Shown here in pieces: positions 1 to 9,228 of a DNA stretch of 64,000 nt. Made by a program: the position numbers and the translations under genes. The stretch lies in assembly GCA_002722515.1 (NCBI GenBank), contig PBMH01000041.1:1-64000 (forward strand), read 5' to 3'. The notes below the pieces were generated by a model, which did not search any database, was not told the origin of the DNA, and saw only the letters and a list, made by a program, of their open reading frames with translations. The first letter of the stretch is position 1. Every line of letters starts with the position of its first letter. Origin of the DNA: Alphaproteobacteria bacterium. GTDB taxonomy: Bacteria > Pseudomonadota > Alphaproteobacteria > UBA6615.

Positions 1-1071
1 GAGGCGGAGCCGAACCGCAGGGGCAACGCTGCGGCACTAGACGGTATCGAGATGCTTCCGCGCTATGGGGTCGAGAACTATCGCGCCGACACCTCGGTCA
101 ATCTGTTTGGAAAGTGTTACGCAGCTCCTTTTGCTATCGCGCCTATGGGATTGCCAGGGCTCGTTCTGCCCGGGGGCGAAAAGGTTTTTGCCCGCGCCGC
201 CGCGGCCAACGAGATACCGTTCACACTGGGCACCTCGGCGATGGCTACGATCGAGGATGTTGCGGCTCTCGCCGAGGGGTTCGTTTGGTTCCAAATGTAC
301 CGAATGCCGCGCGACGATCTCGCCATTAATATGGACTGGATCGCCCGAGCCACAGTTGCGGAAGTGGCCGCGCTCGTGGTGACCGTCGACGTACCGGCGC
401 GCACCAAGCGCCCGCGCGAGCTGCGGAACCGGTTGGTGCTGCCCTATCGGATCGGCCCGCGCACGATCGCCGACGTCGTGACTCGGCCAGCTTGGTTACG
501 TGCCTATTTTCGCCACGGCCAGCAACTTTTCGCGAATATGCAGAAATATGTGTCGGACAACCCGACGCCGGCTGAAGCTGCAGAATTTGCGCGCGGTGAG
601 GGCGGTGGTTCTTTCGCTTGGGACGAGATCGCACGTTTCCGTGACGTCTGGAAAGGCCCGCTGATTGTAAAGGGCATTCTGCATCCGGGTGATGCCGAGC
701 GGGCGGTGGCTCTGGGGGCGGACGGCATCGTAGTCTCTAATCATGGAGGTCGGCAGTTTGAGGCTGCGCCAGCCTCGGTGGACATGCTGCCAGCGATTGT
801 TGCTGCGACCGGGGCGCAGACGAATGTCTTATTCGATGGTGGGATCCGCAGTGGAGCAGACTTGGTGCGCACTAGCGCACTGGGAGCTCGCTTCAACCTG
901 ATTGGTCGGGCCTTTATGTACGGACTGGCGGCTTTGGGCGACGAGGGGCCGGATTTCGTTGCTGACTTTTTTATCGAGGAGCTGCGTGAGGCTCTGCGCC
1001 AGCTCGGCGCACGCGATTTGGTAGAGGCCCGTGAGCTGGAATTACGGCATCCGACGGCATGGGCGTTTTAG
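1..1071 (+). CDS. FMN-dependent alpha-hydroxy-acid dehydrogenase (lactate dehydrogenase/glycolate oxidase family), 5' end outside window
   Basis: Frame is open from base 1 (EAEPNRRGNAAALDGIEMLPRYG...). Family motifs seen: PFAIAPMGLPGL, IVKGILHPGDAERAVALGADGIVVSNHGGRQ, LFDGGIRSGADLVR. Confidence 0.88.
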   Translation, partial: EAEPNRRGNAAALDGIEMLPRYGVENYRADTSVNLFGKCYAAPFAIAPMGLPGLVLPGGEKVFARAAAANEIPFTLGTSAMATIEDVAALAEGFVWFQMYRMPRDDLAINMDWIARATVAEVAALVVTVDVPARTKRPRELRNRLVLPYRIGPRTIADVVTRPAWLRAYFRHGQQLFANMQKYVSDNPTPAEAAEFARGEGGGSFAWDEIARFRDVWKGPLIVKGILHPGDAERAVALGADGIVVSNHGGRQFEAAPASVDMLPAIVAATGAQTNVLFDGGIRSGADLVRTSALGARFNLIGRAFMYGLAALGDEGPDFVADFFIEELREALRQLGARDLVEARELELRHPTAWAF

Positions 1072-1266
1072 TCCGCGTCTCGTGGAACACTTTAGCGAGG
1101 TTCAGGACCGCATCGATAAACGCCGAATACTATTTGTCCGATAGTAGGACGGATACGAAGGGATGCTTTGTTGAATTCGTGATTGTTGGATGGACTATTG
1201 CAGGTGGGGCTGGCCGCCGGATCATAGCATTTTAGATTCGAGCATTCGAAACGCGGAGATGATGGC

Positions 1267-2130
1267 ATGAACTACGAAACCTTGAAAATTTCGCGCGATG
1301 GCGCAATCGTGACCCTAACCCTAAATCGGCCTGATTGCCTGAATGCGTTCACCGTGCAAATGGCGCGCGAGCTTATAGTGGCGTTTGATGAGCTAGATGC
1401 CGATGACGCTGTGCGTGCGGTTATCGTAACTGGCGCCGGGCGAGCGTTCTGCGCTGGGATGGACCTGTCAGGGGAAGGAAATGTCTTCGGCCTAGACGAG
1501 AATGTCGACCCGTACGGGCCGGATGCGCAAAGAATTCGCGATACGGGTGGTGAGGTTGTGCTGCGCATTTATCGCATGAACAAGCCGGTGATTGCGGCAA
1601 TCAACGGAGTAGCGGTAGGTGTTGGGGCAACAATGACGCTGGCGATGGATGCCCGTATTTTATCCAACGAGGCAAAAATCGGTTTTGTGTTCTCTAAGAT
1701 TGGAATTTCCTTGGAATCCTGTGCGAGCTGGTTTCTGCCGCGGCTCGTAGGAATTGAAACAGCTCTTGATTGGACGCTATCCGCCGAAATTATAGAGGCC
1801 CAGGCGGCGCACGCCGCAGGTTTAGCGCGTGCGGTAGTATCAGGCGGCGAACTTCTGCAGGCTGCGCGCAGTGTCGCGCAACGATTTACTGCCGCAACGT
1901 CTCCGGTGTCTGTGGCAGTTAACCGGCAACTACTCTGGCGTATGGCGGGTGCGACCCATCCGATGGAGGCGCACAAAGTCGAAACGCGAACGATGTTTGA
2001 TCTCAGTCAGGCTGATGGGCGCGAAGGTGTGAACGCTTTCAAGGAAGGGCGTAACCCTGAATTTGGTACCGCTATCCGTCAACGAATGCCCCGAGGCCTC
2101 GACTGGGACGGTGAACCAGACTTCGCCTAG
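1267..2130 (+). CDS. Enoyl-CoA hydratase/isomerase (crotonase) family protein
   Basis: Crotonase pattern: LTLNRPDCLNAF, VIVTGAGRAFCAGMDLSG, KPVIAAINGVAVGVGATMTLAMDARI. Confidence 0.9.
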   Translation: MNYETLKISRDGAIVTLTLNRPDCLNAFTVQMARELIVAFDELDADDAVRAVIVTGAGRAFCAGMDLSGEGNVFGLDENVDPYGPDAQRIRDTGGEVVLRIYRMNKPVIAAINGVAVGVGATMTLAMDARILSNEAKIGFVFSKIGISLESCASWFLPRLVGIETALDWTLSAEIIEAQAAHAAGLARAVVSGGELLQAARSVAQRFTAATSPVSVAVNRQLLWRMAGATHPMEAHKVETRTMFDLSQADGREGVNAFKEGRNPEFGTAIRQRMPRGLDWDGEPDFA

Positions 2131-2195
2131 GTCCGAACCGAGGATCTTTGGGGCACTTAAAATTCCAGCCAGATTGACGTATGAGTTAGTACAAG

Positions 2196-3203
2196 ATGTC
2201 AGAGGATCCCATATACAGGCGTTTGTCTGTCGCCCCTATGATGGACTGGACAGACCGTCACGAGCGGTTCTTTCTGCGCCAGATCAGCGCACATGTACGG
2301 CTCTATACAGAGATGGTTACAACGGGTGCGATCCTACATGGCCGGCGCGATCGGCTGCTGGCGAATGATTCGGCTGAGCACCCAGTAGCACTACAACTCG
2401 GTGGATCAGAACCCGCGGACCTAGCCGAATGTGCCCGGATTGGGGCCGATTTCGGATTTGACGAGATCAATCTTAACGTTGGTTGCCCCTCCGATCGGGT
2501 GCAGTCGGGCCAGTTTGGTGCGTGCCTGATGGCTGAGCCAGACTTGGTGGCTGACGGCGTTACGGCGATGCGTGCCGCAGTCGATATACCTGTGACCGTT
2601 AAGCACCGGATCGCAATTGACGATATGCCGGAATGGGAGACGTTGATTGGGTTCGTTGACCGGGTTGCGGACGCGGGTTGTGAGCACTTCATCGTGCACG
2701 CCCGTAAAGCGCTGCTTCAGGGGTTGAGTCCCAAAGAAAACCGGGAGGTGCCGCCGCTGCACTATGACCTTGTCCATCGCCTGAGAGCTGAATGCCCCAG
2801 TCTGCACATTACCATTAACGGCGGGATAGAGACTTTGGATGATGCGATGGTGCATCTCAAGCATGTGGACGGGGTGATGCTCGGCCGTGCAGCATATCAT
2901 AACCCGTATGTTCTGGCGGCTGCGGACCGGCTGGTATTCGGATCGGACACGCCTGTAACGACCCGGCACGAGGTCATCAGAGCCTATTGTGCGTATATCG
3001 AACGCGAAATCGCTGCTGGAACCCAGCTGACGGCGATGACTCGGCATATTCTTGGTCTGTTCAATGGTGTACCTGGCGCTCGTGCGTTTCGTCGCTATCT
3101 GTCAGAGAATGCACCGGGCTTCGAGGGAACGCCAGGAGAGGGCGTTGCGCTGGTCCGCACGGCGGTGAGCTTCGTTTCTGAAGACCGTTGTGCCGCAGCC
3201 TGA
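2196..3203 (+). CDS. dusA: tRNA-dihydrouridine synthase A
   Basis: RLSVAPMMDWTDRHERFFLRQIS, FDEINLNVGCPSDRVQSGQFGACLM, VTVKHRIAIDD. Confidence 0.93.
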   Translation: MSEDPIYRRLSVAPMMDWTDRHERFFLRQISAHVRLYTEMVTTGAILHGRRDRLLANDSAEHPVALQLGGSEPADLAECARIGADFGFDEINLNVGCPSDRVQSGQFGACLMAEPDLVADGVTAMRAAVDIPVTVKHRIAIDDMPEWETLIGFVDRVADAGCEHFIVHARKALLQGLSPKENREVPPLHYDLVHRLRAECPSLHITINGGIETLDDAMVHLKHVDGVMLGRAAYHNPYVLAAADRLVFGSDTPVTTRHEVIRAYCAYIEREIAAGTQLTAMTRHILGLFNGVPGARAFRRYLSENAPGFEGTPGEGVALVRTAVSFVSEDRCAAA

Positions 3204-3220
3204 TCCCTCCATCATCTTCC

Positions 3221-4147
3221 TCAAACTTGTTTTGTATTCTCTTCCTCTCTTCGACTATTGGACAGGGTTGCCAGCGCGGTTCGTAGATTGCCATCGTGTG
3301 CTTCCAGCAGCGCAACGGCATCAGTCATTTTTTGACCGTGTGCGACAAGAATCGCGGGCTTGACGGCGTTACCGCTTGCGTTGAGAGCAGCTCGGGCGGC
3401 GGCTTCATCGACGCCAGAAGCCGCCATGACGATCCGCGCAGCTCGGTCGTGAAGTTTTTGGCTCGAAGCAATAACATCGACCATCATCCCGCGATAAATC
3501 CGGTTGAGGCGGATCATGATCAGGGTTGATAGCAGGTTGAGCGTTACTTTCTGCGCAGTGCCCGCCGTCATGCGGGTCGATCCGCGGATCGGTTCCGGCC
3601 CGGAATCGAGAAGGATTGGGTATTCGGCCGCTGCTAGCAGAGGCGCATCGGGATTATTGGCAATCCCGATGCATATCGCGCCGGCCGTTCGGGCGGCCTC
3701 GCAAGCGCCAAGCGCATAGGGTGTGCTGCCGCTTGCAGACAGAGAAATGCAAATGTCTGCCGATCCGATCTTGATCGCCTTGGCGTCGCGTCCCGCCTGT
3801 GCAGCGTCGTCCTCTGCACCTTCCATCGTTTGGGTAAGGGCATTCGCGCCGCCGGCGATAAGGTAGCCTAGGCGAGCATGTGTCCAGCCGAATGTAGGAA
3901 CGAGTTCCACTCCGTCCTGTACTCCGAGGCGGATTGACGTACCCGCACCAGCGTAGATAATTCGTCCGTCCGAGTTTTTCTGTAGACGTGCGGCGGAGGC
4001 CTGTGCGGCAGCAGTCAGACAAGGTAACGCAGCGCGGACGGCAGCAAGGCCATCGTCCTGAGCATTGAGGATTAGCGTGGCTATCTCGGTGTCACTTCGG
4101 ATCTCGAGATCGCGATATATCTCTGCGAATTCTTCAGTTTTACGCAT
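3221..4147 (-). CDS. murQ: N-acetylmuramic acid 6-phosphate etherase (SIS domain)
   Basis: YAGAGTSIRLGVQDGVELVPTFG and AGGANALTQTMEGAEDD, in which both conserved Glu positions of the family are retained; SIS segment SLSASGSTPYALGAC. Confidence 0.88.
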   Translation of the reverse strand: MRKTEEFAEIYRDLEIRSDTEIATLILNAQDDGLAAVRAALPCLTAAAQASAARLQKNSDGRIIYAGAGTSIRLGVQDGVELVPTFGWTHARLGYLIAGGANALTQTMEGAEDDAAQAGRDAKAIKIGSADICISLSASGSTPYALGACEAARTAGAICIGIANNPDAPLLAAAEYPILLDSGPEPIRGSTRMTAGTAQKVTLNLLSTLIMIRLNRIYRGMMVDVIASSQKLHDRAARIVMAASGVDEAAARAALNASGNAVKPAILVAHGQKMTDAVALLEAHDGNLRTALATLSNSRREEENTKQV

Positions 4148-4285
4148 CTGTCACTTTGCCTGAGATCACGAATCCTCCATAGCATATGCGACCGCGTCGC
4201 TATTTCCTAAACATGGAGCTTGATAGCTAATGTAGAATAGGGGCTGGCGGTGGAACGACGCGGGAACGAACAACAGCGGTAGGCT

Positions 4286-5191
4286 ATGAGTGAGCGTTTG
4301 TATTGTTGCGTTGACGGCGGTGCCAGTAACACGCGGGTGGCATTGTTTGATGAAGCAGGTCACCGACTTGGCTTGACCGTGACGGGACCAACGAGCCTCA
4401 CCGTGCGCGGTACTGACGCATGGATAGAAATTCTTGCCGCCTTGGAAAATCTCTCTCGGGCGGTCGCGCTTGACGCTGCGTATCTATCTAGGACCCACTT
4501 CGGCATCGGTCTGGCTGGGGCCAACAATGGTGCGCAGCGTCAAAAATTTCTGGACGCAGCACCAGATAACTGTGCGCTACGGGTGTCGACGGATGCGTAT
4601 ATTGCAGCGCTTGCCGCCCATGGCGGTAGTCCTGGCGCGGTAATCATCATTGGGACCGGCAGCGTTGGTTACCGGATTGAGGCAGCGGGTCGTTGCCGGA
4701 TAGTCGGCGGTTGGGGATTCCCCATTGGAGACGAAGGTAGCGGCGCCTGGATCGGGCGGCGTGCGGTGGCGCAGATCGCGCAGATTGTTGACACCCGTTT
4801 TCGTAAGCGGGTCACGGATATGCACCGTGCGGTTATGGCCGTAACGGGCAATTCGCGCGACGTTTTGCTCGACTGGCTGCTCGCGGCTCCGCCAGCACGT
4901 TTCGCTGAGCTGGCGCCACTTGTCGTCGAGCATGCTGGGCGGGGCGATACGGCCGCACTCGAGATTGTTAGCGAGGCCGGACGGGAGATTGATGCTCTTG
5001 CTGACGCGCTGGACTCGAGTCGGCGTATACCCTTGGCACTTTCCGGTGGGCTTGCCGCGCCGCTGGACGCATTCCTGCCGGACCGCTTGCGAAGTTGGAT
5101 TCGAATGCCGCAGGAGGATCCGATAAGCGGCGCTCTGATGCTGGCCAGGGGGCGTGCGCCGGATGAAACAATCATGTTGCAGAACCGATGA
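4286..5191 (+). CDS. BadF/BadG/BcrA/BcrD-type ATPase, probable N-acetylglucosamine (amino sugar) kinase
   Basis: CVDGGASNTRVALFDEAG, GIGLAGANN, IIIGTGSVGYR, GWGFPIGDEGSGAWIGRRAV. Overlaps nagA by 4 nt (ATGA). Confidence 0.85.
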   Translation: MSERLYCCVDGGASNTRVALFDEAGHRLGLTVTGPTSLTVRGTDAWIEILAALENLSRAVALDAAYLSRTHFGIGLAGANNGAQRQKFLDAAPDNCALRVSTDAYIAALAAHGGSPGAVIIIGTGSVGYRIEAAGRCRIVGGWGFPIGDEGSGAWIGRRAVAQIAQIVDTRFRKRVTDMHRAVMAVTGNSRDVLLDWLLAAPPARFAELAPLVVEHAGRGDTAALEIVSEAGREIDALADALDSSRRIPLALSGGLAAPLDAFLPDRLRSWIRMPQEDPISGALMLARGRAPDETIMLQNR

Positions 5192-6285
5192 CCCAATCCG
5201 ATCGCAATGGTTGCATTTTAACCCCCGATGGCTGGGTCGAAGGGCGAATAGAATTTGACAGTCATGTCCTTGCCATTGTTGAGGACGAACCTAAGCGGGA
5301 TACGTCCTACATCATTCCCGGTTTTGTCGATCTACACGTGCCCGGTGGCGGTGGTGCCGATGTGATGCAGGGGGCTGATGCTGTGCGCACAACTGCCCGC
5401 CTCCACGCTAGACATGGCACAACGTCATTCCTTCCGGCCACGGTCACTGCGCCCGAGCAAGAACTCGTCGTCGCACTCACCAATATTGGCAAGGTACAAA
5501 CGGATCGGCGGCTCGGCGAAGCGCGGGTCCTCGGGGCTCATATGGAGGGGCCGTATATCAATGCAGCGCGGCTCGGTGCGCAGCCACCATTTGCTCGCAA
5601 GCCGGATCCAAGTTTCCTTGCGGCAGTTATCGGCGACGGCGTCGTAAAACTCGTCACCTTGGCCCCCGAGATTGAAGGTGGGCTTGATATGGTTCGACAG
5701 ATGACGGCGGCAGGCATCGTAGTCCAGATAGGTCATTCGGACGCCGACTATGAGACGGCTAATGCAGCTCTTAAAGCGGGTGCGCGTGGCTTTACGCATC
5801 TATTCAATGCAATGTCGGAGCTTCATCACCGTGCGCCTGGTGTTGTTGGCGCCGCTCTTGCACACGCGGAGTATGCTGCCATGATACCCGATGGAATTCA
5901 TGTGGCACCCGGTGCGATGAATGTGGCGTTGCGGGCGATCCCGAAGCTATTCTGTGTAACGGATGCGACGGCGGCGGCGGGCATGGACGACGGCGAGTAC
6001 CCACTCGGTGACCATATGGTTACTAAGCGGGGCGACAGGGTTGTCCTTGATGACGAGACCATCGCTGGTAGCACACTGACAATGGACCGGGCGCTGGCAA
6101 ACTTGATGGCGATGGGATTGTCGCTAGCTGAGGCGAGCGACCGATTGTCCGTTTATCCGGCTGACTTTATAGGGCTAGATGATCGCGGTCGTATCCAGCC
6201 TGGCGCCTGGGCCGACTTTGTTGTTCTGGATCCGGAACACAGGTTGGTCGAGGTTTTTGTCGAGGGTCAGCCCGTCTGCGCTTAA
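5188..6285 (+). CDS. nagA: N-acetylglucosamine-6-phosphate deacetylase
   Basis: IIPGFVDLHVPGGGGADVMQG, HMEGPYIN, GHSDADY, GFTHLFNAMSELHHRAPGVVGAAL, VTDATAAAGM. Confidence 0.92.
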   Translation: MTQSDRNGCILTPDGWVEGRIEFDSHVLAIVEDEPKRDTSYIIPGFVDLHVPGGGGADVMQGADAVRTTARLHARHGTTSFLPATVTAPEQELVVALTNIGKVQTDRRLGEARVLGAHMEGPYINAARLGAQPPFARKPDPSFLAAVIGDGVVKLVTLAPEIEGGLDMVRQMTAAGIVVQIGHSDADYETANAALKAGARGFTHLFNAMSELHHRAPGVVGAALAHAEYAAMIPDGIHVAPGAMNVALRAIPKLFCVTDATAAAGMDDGEYPLGDHMVTKRGDRVVLDDETIAGSTLTMDRALANLMAMGLSLAEASDRLSVYPADFIGLDDRGRIQPGAWADFVVLDPEHRLVEVFVEGQPVCA

Positions 6286-6286
6286 C

Positions 6287-7417
6287 TTAGTCTCGCCAGC
6301 TACCCAGTATGTCGTCGCCTGATGCGCCGGCATCGAGCTGTGTCCTCAAATCGGAATGGCCGAACAGATTGTCGATTGCGAACCCGCCTTCGCTAGATGG
6401 CAGCCATTTAAAATCGGGGTAATGTGCTATCAGCCAGGCCAGCAGGTGTATCCCGAATGCCAGCGGCTTCTGAGGTAATCCCTTGGAGGTCCAGATCACG
6501 ACTCCGGGAAGGCTTTTTCCTGCGTATGGCGGGCGGGTGAAAAAGATATCTTTCGGCGCGGCGCCGAACCCTGTCATCCATTGATTGATGTGCTTCGAGA
6601 GTAGCTCGTTTTTTAGCCCCGGTACGGCGACTGCGCGGAAGGAAAAGGATGTGCCACGGCACTCGCTTACATTCGTTGCTTCGAGAAGCACTAGGCCCGC
6701 GTACGCAGTTACCGCATCCGGATGCGGAAGCGCTGGTGATGGTGGTGTCCAGCCCAAAGGGGGCTTAAGTGATACATCGGCGGGATATACCGTGAAGCGC
6801 GCTTGCTTGGCCAATTCGGCAACATCTAGGGTAATAAGATCACCGATGGTTAGGCCATGCACGAAGGGCACGTCGAAATAGGCAAGCAGAGACTGGCGTT
6901 CGGGTTGTGGTCGGGGACCTGCCGTAGTGGGCCCCAATGGGTTGGCACGGTCACAGACGATCACTTCGATATCACGTTCGATTGCTGCGGTGGCGAGCTT
7001 CGCCGCAGTTGCGGCGTATGTGTAACAGCGAACGCCGACATCACGGAGATCGATGATCAGTGTGTCCAGATCCTCAGGAATATTGGCCGCATAGCCTTGG
7101 GAACCTTGGTACAAGCTCAAGACCGAAAGCCCGGTCAGCTGGTCTTCGGTGTCCTTGACGACCGCGCCAGCCTTTTCCGCTAACCGAATCCCATGTTCGG
7201 GTGTGAACAAGCGCAAAAGTTTTCCGCCACATGTATCGAGGTTGCGTTGCACTGCGAGGCTGGCTGGTACCTGTTCAATGGTTGTCGCCGCGTGGTTGGT
7301 CAGCATGCCGATTTGCGTGCCTGCTAAGCGGCGAATCATTGGCTCGTCAGCGATGAAGCGGTCGATCCCGGACAAGGCACGCGTTTCCGTTACAGCACTT
7401 TCTTCAGCCTCGGTCAT
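6287..7417 (-). CDS. DUF1343 family protein (NamZ-like exo-beta-N-acetylmuramidase)
   Basis: IGMLTNHAATT, LRLFTPEHGIR, LIIDLRDVGVRCYTYAATAA, CDRANPLG, SECRGTSFSF: the DUF1343 motif set. Confidence 0.85.
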   Translation of the reverse strand: MTEAEESAVTETRALSGIDRFIADEPMIRRLAGTQIGMLTNHAATTIEQVPASLAVQRNLDTCGGKLLRLFTPEHGIRLAEKAGAVVKDTEDQLTGLSVLSLYQGSQGYAANIPEDLDTLIIDLRDVGVRCYTYAATAAKLATAAIERDIEVIVCDRANPLGPTTAGPRPQPERQSLLAYFDVPFVHGLTIGDLITLDVAELAKQARFTVYPADVSLKPPLGWTPPSPALPHPDAVTAYAGLVLLEATNVSECRGTSFSFRAVAVPGLKNELLSKHINQWMTGFGAAPKDIFFTRPPYAGKSLPGVVIWTSKGLPQKPLAFGIHLLAWLIAHYPDFKWLPSSEGGFAIDNLFGHSDLRTQLDAGASGDDILGSWRD

Positions 7418-7669
7418 TACCGTAGCCTAGCAGCGGGCCGGATGCCGTATAACGGCGGGAGAGATTTTCTCAGTCCACATACTTAACCAATGCGGTAACT
7501 TGTCCGATCGTGTAGGAATGCAAGTTATTATATCCCAAGAAAACCCGCAGTACTTAGTCTACTTAGGGATCGGATCGCGTTTTCGGATTTTTAAGTGTGA
7601 AGCCCGTTTCCGCTGAATGTGGCCTGTATTTTTCGTGACTTGCACGGCTAATTCGTATTAGCCAGCATG

Positions 7670-8026
7670 TTAACCAATACTGCGTAAGCGCGGGCGGCTT
7701 TTAATGGCCGCCAGAACGGTGTTGAGGTTTTCACTCTGTTTCAGGCACTGCGGTCCGCGTGAAACGGCAAATACCTCGGGGCGTCCGCTCTTGCTAGGAA
7801 ATTTCTCGATGGCATAGAGTGCATGTTCGGCGGTATGTCGGAAAACTGAGAAGACGGCGCGGTCGCGCGTGAAGTCCATCGCGTAGTCTCGCCATTCGCC
7901 GGTTGCGACGCGTCGGCTGTATTCGTTGAGAAGTATTCGGAGTTCGTTGCGGTTGAATGTGACCTTACCTGCCTTGCTCTTCGACTTGTGCCGGGTCTGA
8001 TTAGAACTCATGAGAAGAGTACTCAT
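7670..8026 (-). CDS. DUF2794 family protein
   Basis: VTFNRNELRILLNEYSRRVATGEWRDYAMDFTRDRAVFSVFRHTAEHALYAIEK pattern typical of this small alphaproteobacterial family. Confidence 0.78.
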   Translation of the reverse strand: MSTLLMSSNQTRHKSKSKAGKVTFNRNELRILLNEYSRRVATGEWRDYAMDFTRDRAVFSVFRHTAEHALYAIEKFPSKSGRPEVFAVSRGPQCLKQSENLNTVLAAIKSRPRLRSIG

Positions 8027-8506
8027 CTATGATAGTTGGTCCATCGCAAAGAGTTTTCCCGATTTTAGGAGGTGTGTCCAGCGTGGCCCGGTCGTTTGTG
8101 CAGGGATCTCGGTTTCAGACTGGTGGGGGCTTTGCAGCGGGTCACCTAGGCGCTCGAGTGACAATAGACAATGTGTGACTGGTCTGCGTTATCCTCAGGG
8201 AGTTGTTGGCTAACAAGAGGCCGCACGGAGAACGTAATGACATAAGCGATATTTGTTGCCGGTGGCACTTGATGTCGTCTGGACTAACAAGTTTTTCGGT
8301 TCGGTCACCGTCATGGCACTGGTACCGCGCGGTTCATGCGAGGGGATGTCTGTGGAACGGCTTTCGTAGAGCAGTACAGTCGCAAAAATGGTTTTGATGC
8401 ACGTGTGCATAGCTGGATTTGCCGTGAATCTTTCGTGATTGTGTCTTCGCCGGGCTAAAAAATGGTGTGGCCCCTTATTCGCTTAGATCAAAACGCCTTT
8501 AAACGG

Positions 8507-8550
8507 TTGATTTCGGTGCCCCGGACGGCGATATAGCAACGTGCTATGCT
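8507..8550 (+). promoter_or_regulatory. Candidate sigma70-like promoter for yfgM-bamB-der with an ATAGCA-ACG-TGCTAT inverted repeat
   Basis: TTGATT at 8507-8512 and TATAGC near 8532, with a perfect 6-bp inverted repeat at 8533-8547 shortly before the start codon. Pattern only. Confidence 0.3.
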
Positions 8551-8581
8551 CACGCGAAGTTCTTGAAAAGGAATTGTTTTC

Positions 8582-9226
8582 GTGTCGGACCAACTGTTCC
8601 GCGAAGTGGACGAAGAAGTACGCCAGGACCGCCTCCAGAACCTCTGGAAGCGTTACGGCATATATGCGGCGATTGCAGCGGTAGCAATTGTTGTTGGCAC
8701 GGTTGCGTTCGTGCTTTGGCAGGACGCTCAGAAAAGCGCGCGTGACGCCGACAGCGCCCGATTCCTGAATGCCGTCGTTCAGGAAAGTACGGCAGCTGAT
8801 TCGGCACTGCTTGAACTGCGCGAGCTGGGGAACGAGGGCACGGTGGCTTATCGGTTCTTGGCGAAGCTGCGCGAAGGTCGCCTGTTAGCCGACCAAGGTG
8901 ACAGGGCTCAGGCCCTGGTTATATTTGATTCAATCTCGGCAGATTCCGGTCTTGGCGACACCTATCGTGACCTAGCAAGGTTGTTGGCCGTTGCAAACGG
9001 CTTGGATGTGTTGTCGCAGAATGAAGTTGAAGAACGTATTGGTTCGTTAAATTCCCCAGACAATCCGTTTTGCGTTACTGCGCGCGAGTTTCTGGCGTTA
9101 GCTGCGATGCAGGTCGGGGATAATGCGCGCGCGGAAGAGCTATTGCGAGCTAATCTGTCTGACGCATCGGCGCCGGTCGCCTCGCGTGCTCGGGCCTCCG
9201 AAATTCTGACTGCGATCGGGCGCTGA
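8582..9226 (+). CDS. YfgM-like TPR/ancillary SecYEG translocon subunit
   Basis: FREVDEEVRQDRLQNLWKRYGIYAAIAAVAIVVGTVAFVLWQ: N-terminal amphipathic segment plus TM helix. Directly precedes bamB and der, as in the conserved order. Confidence 0.82.
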   Translation: MSDQLFREVDEEVRQDRLQNLWKRYGIYAAIAAVAIVVGTVAFVLWQDAQKSARDADSARFLNAVVQESTAADSALLELRELGNEGTVAYRFLAKLREGRLLADQGDRAQALVIFDSISADSGLGDTYRDLARLLAVANGLDVLSQNEVEERIGSLNSPDNPFCVTAREFLALAAMQVGDNARAEELLRANLSDASAPVASRARASEILTAIGR

Positions 9227-9228
9227 AG

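Noticed and set aside
2421-3047. 208-aa reverse ORF antisense to dusA
   Set aside because: Fully overlapped by dusA, with no family motifs.
8253-8369. 38-codon frame LLPVALDVVWTNKFFGSVTVMALVPRGSCEGMSVERLS in the DUF2794-yfgM gap
   Set aside because: Too short, needs a TTG start, no family match by eye and no supporting ribosome-binding site.
8030-8500. Possible ncRNA in the ~550-bp DUF2794-yfgM gap
   Set aside because: No tRNA T-loop, no convincing long hairpin with a T tract, and no recognisable RNA family. A covariance-model scan would be needed.
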